NCBI GenBank assembly: GCA_963747335.1
Contig: CAVVEV010000003.1
Location: forward strand, 310,001-374,000
Source of the DNA: Prado023 sp963747335
GTDB lineage: Bacteria; Actinomycetota; Actinomycetes; S36-B12; CAIYMF01
Length of the DNA stretch: 64,000 nucleotides
Direction: 5' to 3'
The translations under genes and the position numbers were made by a program. Positions within the stretch are counted from its first letter, which is position 1; every line of letters starts with the position of its first letter. Shown here in pieces: positions 8,186 through 16,156 of the stretch. The notes below the pieces were generated by a model. That model saw only the letters and a list, made by a program, of their open reading frames with translations. It searched no databases and was not told the DNA's origin.

Positions 8186-9463
8186 GTGGCGGATGTGGTG
8201 GTCGTGGGAGCCGGGCTGGCGGGGGCCCGCACGTGCACGCTGCTCCGGGCGGCGGGCGTGGCGGGGCGGATCGTCCTGCTCGGGGCGGAGGCCGAACCCC
8301 CGTACGACCGTCCGCCCCTGACCAAGGACCCGGACGCGGAGGTCGACCTGCGACCCGCGATGGGCGTGGACGTGTGGGCCCATGCCGACGAGGTGCGCCT
8401 GGGTGTGCGTGCCGAGGGGCTGGTGGGCTCGGCGGGCTCTCGGCTCTCGGTGAGGCGCTCGGACGGCGCCGTGATCGACGCCCGCGCCGTCGTGGTCGCC
8501 ACGGGCGCGAGCCCAGTGCCTCCCGCGGGCTGGGATCGGGCGGGTGTGCACGTGCTCCACACGCGGGCCGAGGCGGGGAAGTTCTGGGCGGGTGTTGGCC
8601 CGGGGGTCCGTCTCGCGGTCGTGGGTGGGGGCTGGATCGGCTGCGAGGCAGCCGCGACAGCGGCATCGCGGGGCGCGCGCGTGGCCCTCCTCGAGGCCTC
8701 GGGGACGGTGCTGGCGGGTCGGGTTCCCGCGGAGGTGTCCGAGCGCGTGGCGGCGTGGCTGGTGGGGGCGGGGGTCCAGATCCACCTCGAGCGCCCGGTG
8801 AGCGACATCGAGGACCGTGGGGGTGCGTTGGTTGTGTCGGGCATGGGGGTCGACCTGGTGCTGGCCGCCCTCGGGGTGCGGCCATCCACGGGTTGGTTGG
8901 ACGGTTCCGGTGTGCGGCGGGCGGCTGACGGGGCAGTCCTGGTCGATCCCTGGGGGCGCTCGAGCCTCGCGGGGGTCTTCTCCGTGGGGGACGCGGCCCA
9001 GCGCTGGTCGCCCCGCTTCGGGATGCACCTGTCCGGGGGGCACTGGACCGACGCCCTCAACGGCCCGGAGACGGTCGCGTCAGCGGTCGGGCAGTGGGTC
9101 GGGGGCGAGTTCGCCGCCGAGTCGTGGGGCCGGTCACTGAGTGTTCCGGCCGCTGATCCGATCCCCTACGTATTCAGTGACATCGGAGCCCGGAGGCTGC
9201 TCGTCCTGGGCGCACCGGCGCAGGGACAGGTGATCTGGCGTGAGGCGGACGGGGTCCGGGTCCCGGGCGCCGAGGCATGGAGCGCCTTCAGCCTCGACGA
9301 GTCAGGTCGCCTGCTCGGGATGTGCACGTCCGGACGCCCCCGGGACCTGGCCGCCGCCCGGCGCGCCATGCTGGGCCACCCGACCGGCACCCCCCGCAGC
9401 GATCCGGGCGCCCTGGCCGACCCGGACGCGACACCTGCGTCGATGTTCCCCGGGGAGGGCTGA
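8186..9463 (+). CDS. FAD/NAD(P)-dependent ferredoxin-reductase-like oxidoreductase
   Basis: A 425-residue two-dinucleotide-fold flavoprotein. VVVVGAGLAGART at the N-terminus binds FAD. PYDRPPLTKD is the signature of the ferredoxin/rubredoxin reductase group that serves oxygenases. LAVVGGGWIGCE near residue 150 binds NAD(P)H, and VFSVGDAA is the second FAD motif. The C-terminal reductase domain is present. It is followed after 3 nt by crtYc, so it is probably the first gene of a carotenoid operon and may supply electrons to a carotenoid-modifying oxygenase. That role is inferred from position only. The start is GTG, apparently leaderless. Confidence 0.82.
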   Translation: MADVVVVGAGLAGARTCTLLRAAGVAGRIVLLGAEAEPPYDRPPLTKDPDAEVDLRPAMGVDVWAHADEVRLGVRAEGLVGSAGSRLSVRRSDGAVIDARAVVVATGASPVPPAGWDRAGVHVLHTRAEAGKFWAGVGPGVRLAVVGGGWIGCEAAATAASRGARVALLEASGTVLAGRVPAEVSERVAAWLVGAGVQIHLERPVSDIEDRGGALVVSGMGVDLVLAALGVRPSTGWLDGSGVRRAADGAVLVDPWGRSSLAGVFSVGDAAQRWSPRFGMHLSGGHWTDALNGPETVASAVGQWVGGEFAAESWGRSLSVPAADPIPYVFSDIGARRLLVLGAPAQGQVIWREADGVRVPGAEAWSAFSLDESGRLLGMCTSGRPRDLAAARRAMLGHPTGTPRSDPGALADPDATPASMFPGEG

Positions 9464-9466
9464 GAG

Positions 9467-9823
9467 ATGGGGCAGTGGTCCTACCTGGCAGTGATGGCCT
9501 TCATCCTCCTGGGTGCGGGGTGGTTGGAGTTCGGCCTGCGCACCCGCGTGTTCCGCCGCTGGCGGCGGCTGCTTCTGTCGGTCCTGCCGGTCGCTGTGGT
9601 CTTCGCGATCTGGGACATCTACGCGATCCAGTCGGGTCACTGGTGGTTCGACGAGGCGTTGATCACCGGGATCCGGCTGCCCGGTGAGCTGCCCCTGGAC
9701 GAGGTGGTCTTCTTCCTGCTGGTGCCGATCGCCGCGATTCTCACCCTTGAGGCGGTGCGCTCTGCGACCGGCCTGCCCGTGGGCGACGAGCCGCGGGCCG
9801 ACGATGAGGGGGTCGAGGGATGA
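9467..9823 (+). CDS. crtYc: Lycopene cyclase subunit, CrtYc/CrtYe type
   Basis: One half of the heterodimeric lycopene cyclase of actinobacteria, an integral membrane protein that closes the ionone ring of lycopene. The 118-residue product has three hydrophobic segments and the family signature WDIYAIQSGHWWF, followed by LPLDEVVFFLLVP with the acidic residue predicted to be catalytic. GGGGAGGG just before the upstream stop can serve as its ribosome-binding site. It overlaps crtYd by 4 bp (ATGA). No lycopene elongase (crtEb) was seen, so a C40 rather than a C50 product is expected. Ring type (beta, epsilon or gamma) cannot be read. Confidence 0.88.
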   Translation: MGQWSYLAVMAFILLGAGWLEFGLRTRVFRRWRRLLLSVLPVAVVFAIWDIYAIQSGHWWFDEALITGIRLPGELPLDEVVFFLLVPIAAILTLEAVRSATGLPVGDEPRADDEGVEG

Positions 9824-10254
9824 CCTACACGCAGCTGGCCGTGGTGGGGGTGCTCCTCGTGGTGGTCTGGGACCTCTGGATCGTGCGCACCCGGCTGCTG
9901 ACCAGGCAGGTCTTCTGGATGGCCTACCCGATCATCGTGTTCTTCCAGCTGCTCACCAACGGCGTGCTCACCGGGTTCCGGATCGTGCGCTACTCCGGTG
10001 ACCAGATCCTTGGCTCGAGCACGCCGGTGGATCGACCGCCACCGGCGTTCGGCGACGGCCGGGTCCTCTACGCTCCCGTGGAGGACCTGATGTTCGGGTT
10101 CGCCCTGGTCGTGCTCACCCTCACCCTCTGGGTGGTCTGGGGGCGGCGCGGCATCCAGCGGGAGCCCATGTCCGGCCCGCCGTTGCCGGTGCTGGTCCCG
10201 ATGCTGGCCAAGGTGGGGGGCCGCAAGCCCCTTGTGCGTGATCGGGATCAGTGA
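9820..10254 (+). CDS. crtYd: Lycopene cyclase subunit, CrtYd/CrtYf type
   Basis: The second subunit of the split lycopene cyclase. The 144-residue product has three membrane segments, with the LLTNGVLTGFRIVRY stretch and APVEDLMFGFALV near the C-terminus. The latter matches the conserved P-E-(D/E) region of this half. It overlaps crtYc by 4 bp, so the two are translationally coupled, as expected for a heterodimer. The stop abuts the stop of the convergent XRE regulator gene with no gap. The subunit assignment rests on gene order and motif pattern. Confidence 0.88.
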   Translation: MTYTQLAVVGVLLVVVWDLWIVRTRLLTRQVFWMAYPIIVFFQLLTNGVLTGFRIVRYSGDQILGSSTPVDRPPPAFGDGRVLYAPVEDLMFGFALVVLTLTLWVVWGRRGIQREPMSGPPLPVLVPMLAKVGGRKPLVRDRDQ

Positions 10255-10512
10255 TCAGGCGCGATCCCCGTACACCATCTCGCTGAGGGGCTCGAAGGGC
10301 TCCAGCGAGAAGATCGCGTCGATCGGCAGGCTGAAGTGCTCCGACAGTTGGAGGGCCAGGACCAGGCTGGGGTTGTAGTCGCCGCGCTCGAGGTAGCCGA
10401 TGGTCTGGGGGTTGACCCCGACGGCGCGGGCGAGGTCGGCGCGCGAGAGCCCCCGCTCCGCGCGGAGCACGGCGATCCGGTTGTGCAGGTCCGGGGAGGA
10501 TCGCTTGACCAT
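10255..10512 (-). CDS. Small XRE-family transcriptional regulator
   Basis: An 85-residue helix-turn-helix protein. NRIAVLRAERGLSRADLARA then VNPQTIGYLERGDYNPS is a classic Cro/C1-type HTH, close to the small YozG-like regulators. It starts at the ATG at 10512, which shares one base with the stop of the membrane-protein gene (TGATG), so the two form a coupled operon. Such two-gene modules usually autoregulate. The AT-rich promoter upstream of the membrane-protein gene, with its imperfect dyad, is the likely operator. A longer N-terminal extension is rejected because it overlaps the membrane protein in another frame. Confidence 0.85.
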   Translation of the reverse strand: MVKRSSPDLHNRIAVLRAERGLSRADLARAVGVNPQTIGYLERGDYNPSLVLALQLSEHFSLPIDAIFSLEPFEPLSEMVYGDRA

Positions 10513-10940
10513 CAGGCGTCCTCGTCGGGAGCCGTCCAGGCCAGGATCGCGCTGGGCAGGCCCAGGGAGAGACCCAGCACGAACCACGTGGCGGCGGAGA
10601 GCTCCTCATAGGACAGGGTGGAGCGGTCGCCGTGGATGGTCAGGGCGAACAGGATCAGCAGGGCGGCTGACGCCACCCCCTGGTAGGCGTGCAGGTAGAC
10701 GCGGTCACGCTGGGCCACTTCGCGCTCATCGAGGGCAGTGTCGGGGAGGTCGGCCCGCGACCGGACCGAGCGGCGCAAGCCCCAGAATGCCGACAGCCAG
10801 AGGGGGACGAGCCACAGGGCGGCCGAGCCGATCCAGAGCCAGGCGGCGGAGCAGCCGACCGTGGCCGCTGCCCACACCAGGGCGATGAGCCTGCGCTGCT
10901 TCGCGGGAGCTGTCATCACGGAGAGAGGTGTCGTTTCCAT
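10512..10940 (-). CDS. Small membrane protein paired with XRE regulator
   Basis: A 142-residue protein with four predicted membrane helices in two hairpins, separated by a charged segment (LDEREVAQRDRVYLHAYQ). The function is unknown. The layout, including the central DEREVAQRDR loop and a downstream small XRE regulator, is that of widespread membrane protein/XRE pairs in Gram-positive bacteria. The ATG at 10940 follows AATATT by 6 nt, with a TTGACG -35 at the correct distance, so it is transcribed from its own promoter immediately downstream of crtB. It could modulate the regulator at the membrane, which is an inference. Confidence 0.75.
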   Translation of the reverse strand: METTPLSVMTAPAKQRRLIALVWAAATVGCSAAWLWIGSAALWLVPLWLSAFWGLRRSVRSRADLPDTALDEREVAQRDRVYLHAYQGVASAALLILFALTIHGDRSTLSYEELSAATWFVLGLSLGLPSAILAWTAPDEDA

Positions 10941-10946
10941 GCGCAG

Positions 10947-10975
10947 AATATTGCGTAAATACAACGTAGCGTCAA
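10947..10975 (-). promoter_or_regulatory. Promoter and likely operator of the XRE module
   Basis: On the minus strand, TTGACG (10970-10975), a 17-nt spacer, AATATT (10947-10952) and a 6-nt gap lead to the ATG at 10940. This is the only promoter in the window with both hexamers near consensus. The spacer contains an imperfect dyad (TTGCGTAAATACAA read on the plus strand). The -35 overlaps the crtB stop codon. Confidence 0.65.
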
Positions 10976-11937
10976 GTAGTTGGTGCGCCCTGACGTGTGC
11001 GCGAGTACCGTCGGGGTGCACGTCGGGCTCGGGTCGCGGCCCTCCAGGCCGCGCCGGCCACCCGGAGGCGCCGGCCGTTGCCGACGGTCGCCCGGCGGTC
11101 GAACACCTGGTAGTCGATGTCCTCGACGGCATCGACGATCCCGCAGTACAGATCGCTGGCGGCCTCGATGCAGGGCTGGGCCTCGGGCCGGAGCAGGGCG
11201 ATCCCGGGTTCGGCACGGGCCTGCAGCTGGCGGACGCGGCGGACCTGGAACACCAGGGCCAGACGGATCTGCGGGGTCAGGACCCGGCGTTCCAGGTCTG
11301 ACCGACTGACGGCGAATCGCTCCAGCTCGTCGAGGGGGAGGTAGACCCGGCCGCGCTCGAGGTCCTCGCCGACGTCGCGGATGAAGTTGGCCAGCTGGAA
11401 CGCGACCCCGAGGTCGTCGGCGCGGTCGAGCGCCTCGGGCAGGTCGGCGGGGTCCGTGGCGCCCAGGACGTGCACCATCTCCCGGCCGATGACGGCGGCT
11501 GAGCCGTGCACGTAGACCGCGAGGTCATCGAACGTCGGGTACTCGGTGACCGTCAGGTCCATCCGCATCGAGGTCAGGAAGTCGGCGAAGTGCTCGTGGG
11601 GGATCGCGAACCGCATCGCGGTGTCCACCAGCGCACGGGCGATCGGGTCCTCGGAGCGCCCGCGCGCGAGGTCGGCCAGGACCTGATCGCCCCAGCGGGC
11701 GAGCGCGTCGGCCCGCTGCGCCGGCGTCAGGGTGGAGTCGAGGTCGTCGACGATCTCGTCGGCATACCGGGCGAATCCGTACAGGGCGTGCACGAAGGGC
11801 CGCTTGCCTGGCGGCAGCAGCCGGGTGGCGAGGTAGTAGGTGCGGCCGTGGTGGGCGTGCAGCTCCCGGCAGGCCTCGTACGCTGCTCGCATCTGCGGAT
11901 CGGTGATCCCTGCCGCGTTCAGTTCGCGCCGTGACAT
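10972..11937 (-). CDS. crtB: Phytoene synthase
   Basis: Condenses two geranylgeranyl diphosphates head to head to give 15-cis-phytoene. The 321-residue product carries both Asp-rich motifs of the squalene/phytoene synthase family: ARYADEIVDD (about 57-64) and NFIRDVGEDLERGRVYLP, the family signature. YYLATRLLPP near the N-terminus is also conserved. The ATG at 11937 is preceded by GGGAGGA at good spacing, so this is a leadered gene, unlike crtI and crtE. The C-terminal 25 residues are Arg-rich. It is divergent from the RNase/barstar pair. The catalytic assignment is firm. Confidence 0.93.
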   Translation of the reverse strand: MSRRELNAAGITDPQMRAAYEACRELHAHHGRTYYLATRLLPPGKRPFVHALYGFARYADEIVDDLDSTLTPAQRADALARWGDQVLADLARGRSEDPIARALVDTAMRFAIPHEHFADFLTSMRMDLTVTEYPTFDDLAVYVHGSAAVIGREMVHVLGATDPADLPEALDRADDLGVAFQLANFIRDVGEDLERGRVYLPLDELERFAVSRSDLERRVLTPQIRLALVFQVRRVRQLQARAEPGIALLRPEAQPCIEAASDLYCGIVDAVEDIDYQVFDRRATVGNGRRLRVAGAAWRAATRARRAPRRYSRTRQGAPTT

Positions 11938-11995
11938 GGGCCCATCCTCCCATCTCGCCGGTGTTCTCGGGCTGGGCGTATGGGATGCTGCCGTC

Positions 11996-12442
11996 GTGAG
12001 GATGCGCATGCGGTTGGCGGCGGCCCTGATCGGCCTGGTCGCCGCATCGGGGTGCGCGGGCACGGCAACCGAGGCCGAGGTCGGTGCAGCGGGTGGGGGT
12101 GCCACCGCGGTCGCCGTCGAGTCGCAGTACGCCGACCTCGCACCGGCGGAGCCCACCACGGACCTGCCGACCATGACGGTCGAGGAGTTGCCGCCGGAGG
12201 GCATCGAGACCCTCGAGCTGATCGAGTCCGGGGGGCCGTTCGCCTACGACAAGGACGGGTCCACCTTCAGCAATCGCGAGGGGATCCTGCCCCAGCAGCC
12301 GAGGGGCTTCTACGCCGAGTACACCGTGATCACCCCCGGCGAGGATGATCGCGGCGCCCGTCGGCTCGTCGGTGGCGACGACGGCTCCCGGTTCTACACC
12401 TCCGATCACTACTCGAGCTTCCGAGAGGTCGTGTCCGGATGA
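11996..12442 (+). CDS. Guanyl-specific ribonuclease, RNase Sa/barnase family, lipoprotein-like
   Basis: An extracytoplasmic RNase that cleaves after guanine. The 148-residue product has a basic start, a hydrophobic segment and VAASGC with Cys20, a plausible though imperfect lipobox. A linker of about 50 residues follows, then the RNase domain at about 70-146. By alignment with RNase Sa all catalytic residues are kept: Glu108 (in YAEYTVITPG), Arg119, Arg123 and His138 (in TSDHYSSF). The GTG at 11996 is the first codon of the signal segment. The stop overlaps the barstar gene by 4 bp (ATGA), so toxin and inhibitor are coupled. RNase Sa itself is freely secreted; membrane anchoring here would be unusual. 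Confidence 0.88.
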   Translation: MRMRMRLAAALIGLVAASGCAGTATEAEVGAAGGGATAVAVESQYADLAPAEPTTDLPTMTVEELPPEGIETLELIESGGPFAYDKDGSTFSNREGILPQQPRGFYAEYTVITPGEDDRGARRLVGGDDGSRFYTSDHYSSFREVVSG

Positions 12443-12915
12443 GCAATCGGATCGCACTGTGGCGTGACGCCCCCGACTCGGATGCGGCCGCGGAGTTGGC
12501 TGCGCTCCTGGACTGGGCCTCCGTGCTCATCGACGTCACCGAGGGGGGCGGTCGTGCCGCCTTCTTCGAGGCGTGCGCGGTCGGTTTCGGCTTCCCGGAC
12601 TACTTCGGGCACAACTGGGACGCGTTCGAGGAGTGCCTGGAGTCCCAGGAGTTCGACGAGGTCGAGGATCTCGACGACGCCGACGGCCTGCTGATCCTGT
12701 GGTCCGGCTGGGGAGACATGGCGGCCTCTGAGCCTGAGCAGTTCGCGATCGCGATCGACGTCTTCCGCGACATCCTCGCCGCGTGGGAGGAGTCCGACCT
12801 TGCTGCCCGCGTGGTCCTCATCGGTGAGGGCCCACAACTCTCGCTGAGCCAGCACCGCACCGCTCGCGAGGTCTTCGTCGACGAGGACTACGAGATCGAG
12901 GAGCCGGCAGGCTGA
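12439..12915 (+). CDS. Barstar-family ribonuclease inhibitor
   Basis: A cytoplasmic inhibitor expected to block the RNase encoded just upstream. The 158-residue acidic protein is longer than classical barstar (about 90) because of N- and C-terminal extensions. The core contains FFEACAVGFGFPDYFGHNWDAFEECL. This matches the barstar helix that plugs the RNase active site: Asp61 corresponds to barstar Asp35 and Glu65 replaces Asp39. There is no signal peptide. It overlaps the RNase gene by 4 bp and, at its 3' end, the convergent mannosyltransferase gene by 28 bp. The pairing with a barnase-family enzyme makes the call strong. Confidence 0.88.
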   Translation: MSNRIALWRDAPDSDAAAELAALLDWASVLIDVTEGGGRAAFFEACAVGFGFPDYFGHNWDAFEECLESQEFDEVEDLDDADGLLILWSGWGDMAASEPEQFAIAIDVFRDILAAWEESDLAARVVLIGEGPQLSLSQHRTAREVFVDEDYEIEEPAG

Positions 12916-14453
12916 ACCACGAGGGCGCCGGCACGCAGCCGCGCCTGTGTGGTCCGTGGACGGATCCCGCGGTCGACCGGGTCGCCCAGGAGGAGCCGTC
13001 GCTCGCCCGGGCTGGACACCATGACGACGGTGACCATGGCCAGGGCGAACACGGCGGCCAGCCCGTCGCGGAAGAAGTCCACGAGGGTGTCCGCAGTGGC
13101 GTTCGACTCGACCATCCCGTGGAGCACCAGCACTGTCGAGACGATCATCACGGCGCGCAGTTGGGTGCCAGCCAGCCCCGTGGCGGCGAGCAGGGGCAGC
13201 GCCCACAGCAGGTACCACGGCTGCACGACAGGTCCGAGCCCCACGACGGTCAGCAGGACCAGCGCGGCACCGCGCACCGGGGAGCGCCCCTCGGGCCGCA
13301 GAACCAGGTACAGGGCGATTGCCGCGCCCGCCACCATCGCCAGGGCCCGGAAGAAGCTCACCGCACCGTCGACGGTGCCCAGGCCGATCCAGTCCAGGAC
13401 GCTTCCGACGATCATGCCCAGAGCCGTGGGCGGGGACAGCCAGGTGCGCACGGTTCCCGGGGTGCTCAGGGAGGCCACCCAGCCCAGTCCCACTCCGACG
13501 GCCACGGACAGCACCGCGAACACCGCCAGCACGATGGCCGAGGCCCGGACCCAGGCCCAGATCCGCTGCGGCCAGCTGGCGCGGGTGCCCGCCCAGACGA
13601 GCCCCGCGAACGGCAGCACCACCAGGGCGATCGGCTTCACCGCACCCGCCAGGCCGATGAGCACGATGCCGACGATCGGATGCCGCTCCACGGCCAGGGC
13701 AAGGCCGGCCACCATGAGGCCGACCATGAGGGCATCGTTGTGCGCCCCGGCCACGAAGTGCATCAGGACAAGGGGATTGAGCAGGGCCAGCCAGACAGCC
13801 TTCGGCGGGTCGATCCCGTGGGCGTGGGCAAGGCGTGGCAGGTAGACGATCATCAGGGCGATGCCGGTCAGGGCGATCAGCCGGAACAGCAGCGCGCCGA
13901 TGAAGGCATGGGAGCCGGCGACCGCGGCCACTCCCTGCTGGAGGATCAGGAAGGCCGGTCCGTACGGTGTTGGCGACTCGGCCCAGAGTGGGTCCGCGCC
14001 GGTGAGGAACCACCCAGGCAGGGCCGAGACCCCGTTCTCATAGGGGTTGAGCCCGGCGAGCACCAACTGGCCCTGGGCGAAGTACGAGTACGCGTCACGG
14101 CTGAACAGCGGTGGCATCAGGAGCAGGGGCGCCATCCAGATCGCGAGGATCACCACGAGGCGGCGGTCGTCGCGCTCCAGGTCGTCGAGGACGTCGTGTC
14201 CGAGGACGAGCCACGTCTGCAGCAGCAGGGCCACTCCCGCGAAGACGGCCACGCGGGCGAGTGCCTCGCCAGCCGTCGTGGAGCGCAGGGTGCTGACCAC
14301 TCCCACGTCGATCAGGGGCGAGTTGGCCGGCAGCCATCCCACTCCCAGCGCGCCCAGCGCCAGCAGGGAGCTGCCGAGCAGCCCGGGCAGGGCGTAGTGC
14401 GCCGTCATGGCCCGGTCGATCCGGGCTTGGGGGGTACGCGCAGGCGCGGCCAT
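12888..14453 (-). CDS. GT-C membrane mannosyltransferase, MptB-like
   Basis: A 521-residue polytopic protein with roughly twelve to fourteen membrane segments. It resembles the actinobacterial polyprenol-phosphomannose-dependent alpha-1,6-mannosyltransferases (MptA/MptB) that build lipomannan. The first extracytoplasmic loop carries FSRDAYSYFAQGQ and GLNPYENG, where the acidic residue of the SRD motif is the expected catalytic base in GT-C enzymes. AGAHNDALMVG is a second conserved loop. The ATG at 14453 follows TACCCT by 7 nt. No other lipoglycan gene lies nearby, so the acceptor is unknown. Confidence 0.8.
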   Translation of the reverse strand: MAAPARTPQARIDRAMTAHYALPGLLGSSLLALGALGVGWLPANSPLIDVGVVSTLRSTTAGEALARVAVFAGVALLLQTWLVLGHDVLDDLERDDRRLVVILAIWMAPLLLMPPLFSRDAYSYFAQGQLVLAGLNPYENGVSALPGWFLTGADPLWAESPTPYGPAFLILQQGVAAVAGSHAFIGALLFRLIALTGIALMIVYLPRLAHAHGIDPPKAVWLALLNPLVLMHFVAGAHNDALMVGLMVAGLALAVERHPIVGIVLIGLAGAVKPIALVVLPFAGLVWAGTRASWPQRIWAWVRASAIVLAVFAVLSVAVGVGLGWVASLSTPGTVRTWLSPPTALGMIVGSVLDWIGLGTVDGAVSFFRALAMVAGAAIALYLVLRPEGRSPVRGAALVLLTVVGLGPVVQPWYLLWALPLLAATGLAGTQLRAVMIVSTVLVLHGMVESNATADTLVDFFRDGLAAVFALAMVTVVMVSSPGERRLLLGDPVDRGIRPRTTQARLRAGALVVQPAGSSIS

Positions 14454-14460
14454 GTCTGGC

Positions 14461-14466
14461 AGGGTA
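14461..14466 (-). promoter_or_regulatory. -10 element of the MptB-like gene (leaderless)
   Basis: TACCCT on the minus strand, 7 nt before the ATG. This is the same hexamer and spacing as at aroG. Confidence 0.5.
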
Positions 14467-14522
14467 CTGCGGCTGTTCCAGTGGTGAATCCGTCCGGTCG
14501 CCGTCGCCCCCCCGCTGCCGAC

Positions 14523-16034
14523 CTAGCGCGACAGGGAGCGCGGCAGCGGGCCGACGATCCGCTCGGCGGCGATGCGTCCGGAGATCAGCACCATCGGCAC
14601 ACCCACGCCCGGCTGAGTCCCTGACCCGGTGAACACCACGTTCTCGCCCCACCGGTTGCCCGGGCGGAACGGTCCCGTCTGGACGAAGGAGTGCGCGGAG
14701 GCGAACGGCGAGCCGCGCTCCATGCCCTGCTCGGCCCAGTCCAGCGGGGTGGTCAGGTGCTCCACCTCGATGGCGTCGCCGAAGCCGACGTACCCGCGCT
14801 CCTCGAGCACGGAGACCATGTGATCCCGGTAACGGGGCGCCTCGACGGTCCAGTCGATGGGGGCATCGAGGTTCGGCGTCGGGAACAGCACGTAGTACGA
14901 CTGCTTGCCGTCGGGGGCCAACGACGGGTCGGACCGCGTCGGGTTGGTCAGGAAGAGACTGGGATCGGCCATCAACCGGCCGCGGTCGATGAGGTCGGTG
15001 AACACGCCCTCCCAGGATCGGCCGAAGTGGATGTTGTGGTGGGCGATCTTCGAGTACTGCGCCGACGAGCCGGCCAGCAGCACCGCGCAGCTCGGGGAGT
15101 ACGTCAGACGCCGGACGTTCCATGGCTCGAAGCCCAGCAGGTCCCGGTAGGCCACCGGCAGATCCGGGTTCAGGACGACCACGTCGGCGGGGATCCGCTC
15201 GCCGTCGGTGGTGATGACCGCCGACGCCCGTGACCCGTCGTGCTCCACGGAGGCCACGGTGGTGGAGTAGCGGATGGTGACCCCGTGCTTCTCGGCGGCC
15301 GCCGCCATCGCGGCCGGCACCGCGTGCATCCCGCCCTTGGGGAAGAACACCCCGGCCACGGAGTCCATGTAGGCGATGACCGAGTAGATCGACAGGGCGT
15401 CGTGCGGGCTCATCCCGGCATACATCGCCTGGAACGAGAAGACTCGCTGCGTGCGGGGGTCCTTCAAGTAGTCGTTGGCCTTGGGCGCCATCCGACGGAA
15501 CCCGCCGATGGTCACGAGCCGGGCCAGGTTGGGGGTCAGCAGGTCGAACGGGCTGTCGATGTTGCGGTCGATGAAGTCGGCCATCTCGAGCTCGTAGAGC
15601 TCGGTGGCGAAGTCGATGTAGCGGCGGTATCCGGCCGCCTCGTCCGGGCCGATCACCTCGGCGATCTCGTCGGCCATCGCGTCGACGTCGGAGTGCACGT
15701 CGAGCTGCGAGCCGTCGGGGAAGTAGGTCCGGTACACCGGGCTCACCGGGGCCAGCTCGAGCCAGTCGGACATCTCCTCGCCCACGCAGGCGAAGGCGTC
15801 CTCGATGAGGCCGGGCATCGTCAGGACCGTGGGACCGGTGTCGAACCTGTAGCCCGAGTCCTCGATCACCCCGGCGCGCCCACCGGGGACGGCCTCCCGC
15901 TCGAGGATCGTCACGTTCCGGCCCGCCCCGGCCAGTCGCAGCGCAGCGCTCAGGCCGCCCAGGCCGGCGCCCACGATCACGACGTCGTCCGTGGGGCCGA
16001 CCACCGGTCCGGCATTGGTCAGGGGGATTCTCAT
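14523..16034 (-). CDS. crtI: Phytoene desaturase
   Basis: FAD-dependent desaturation of phytoene to lycopene at the membrane surface. The 503-residue product has the N-terminal dinucleotide fold VVIVGAGLGGLSAALRLA and GYRFDTGPTVLTMP. It ends with the CrtI signature region SGTQPGVGVPMVLISGRIAAERI. The ATG at 16034 is preceded by TACGGT 6 nt upstream, so the mRNA is likely leaderless. It is divergent from crtE with both promoters in the 122-bp gap. A second, more distant CrtI-family protein is encoded at 20975-22471. The number of desaturation steps cannot be read from sequence, but the cyclase genes imply lycopene as product. Confidence 0.93.
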   Translation of the reverse strand: MRIPLTNAGPVVGPTDDVVIVGAGLGGLSAALRLAGAGRNVTILEREAVPGGRAGVIEDSGYRFDTGPTVLTMPGLIEDAFACVGEEMSDWLELAPVSPVYRTYFPDGSQLDVHSDVDAMADEIAEVIGPDEAAGYRRYIDFATELYELEMADFIDRNIDSPFDLLTPNLARLVTIGGFRRMAPKANDYLKDPRTQRVFSFQAMYAGMSPHDALSIYSVIAYMDSVAGVFFPKGGMHAVPAAMAAAAEKHGVTIRYSTTVASVEHDGSRASAVITTDGERIPADVVVLNPDLPVAYRDLLGFEPWNVRRLTYSPSCAVLLAGSSAQYSKIAHHNIHFGRSWEGVFTDLIDRGRLMADPSLFLTNPTRSDPSLAPDGKQSYYVLFPTPNLDAPIDWTVEAPRYRDHMVSVLEERGYVGFGDAIEVEHLTTPLDWAEQGMERGSPFASAHSFVQTGPFRPGNRWGENVVFTGSGTQPGVGVPMVLISGRIAAERIVGPLPRSLSR

Positions 16035-16040
16035 GGAGCA

Positions 16041-16046
16041 ACCGTA
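16041..16046 (-). promoter_or_regulatory. -10 element of crtI (leaderless)
   Basis: TACGGT on the minus strand ends 6 nt before the ATG. The 6-nt spacer TGCTCC is identical to that of the PASTA kinase gene. Confidence 0.55.
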
Positions 16047-16143
16047 GGCCCACCTCCGGACGCGTGCGAATGGGCGTTCTGGTCGGCGCTGCGCAGTCCG
16101 CCCATCGGGTGGGCGTTCGGGCCTCGCGGGCGGCGGCAGGCCC

Positions 16144-16149
16144 TAGGCT
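16144..16149 (+). promoter_or_regulatory. -10 element of crtE (leaderless)
   Basis: TAGGCT ends 7 nt before the ATG at 16157. Confidence 0.55.
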
Positions 16150-16156
16150 GTGCGTC

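Noticed and set aside
13119..14624. Long open frames opposite the MptB-like gene
   Set aside because: Gly/Gln/His/Arg-rich translation without family features; a frame shadow of the true gene caused by high GC at third positions.
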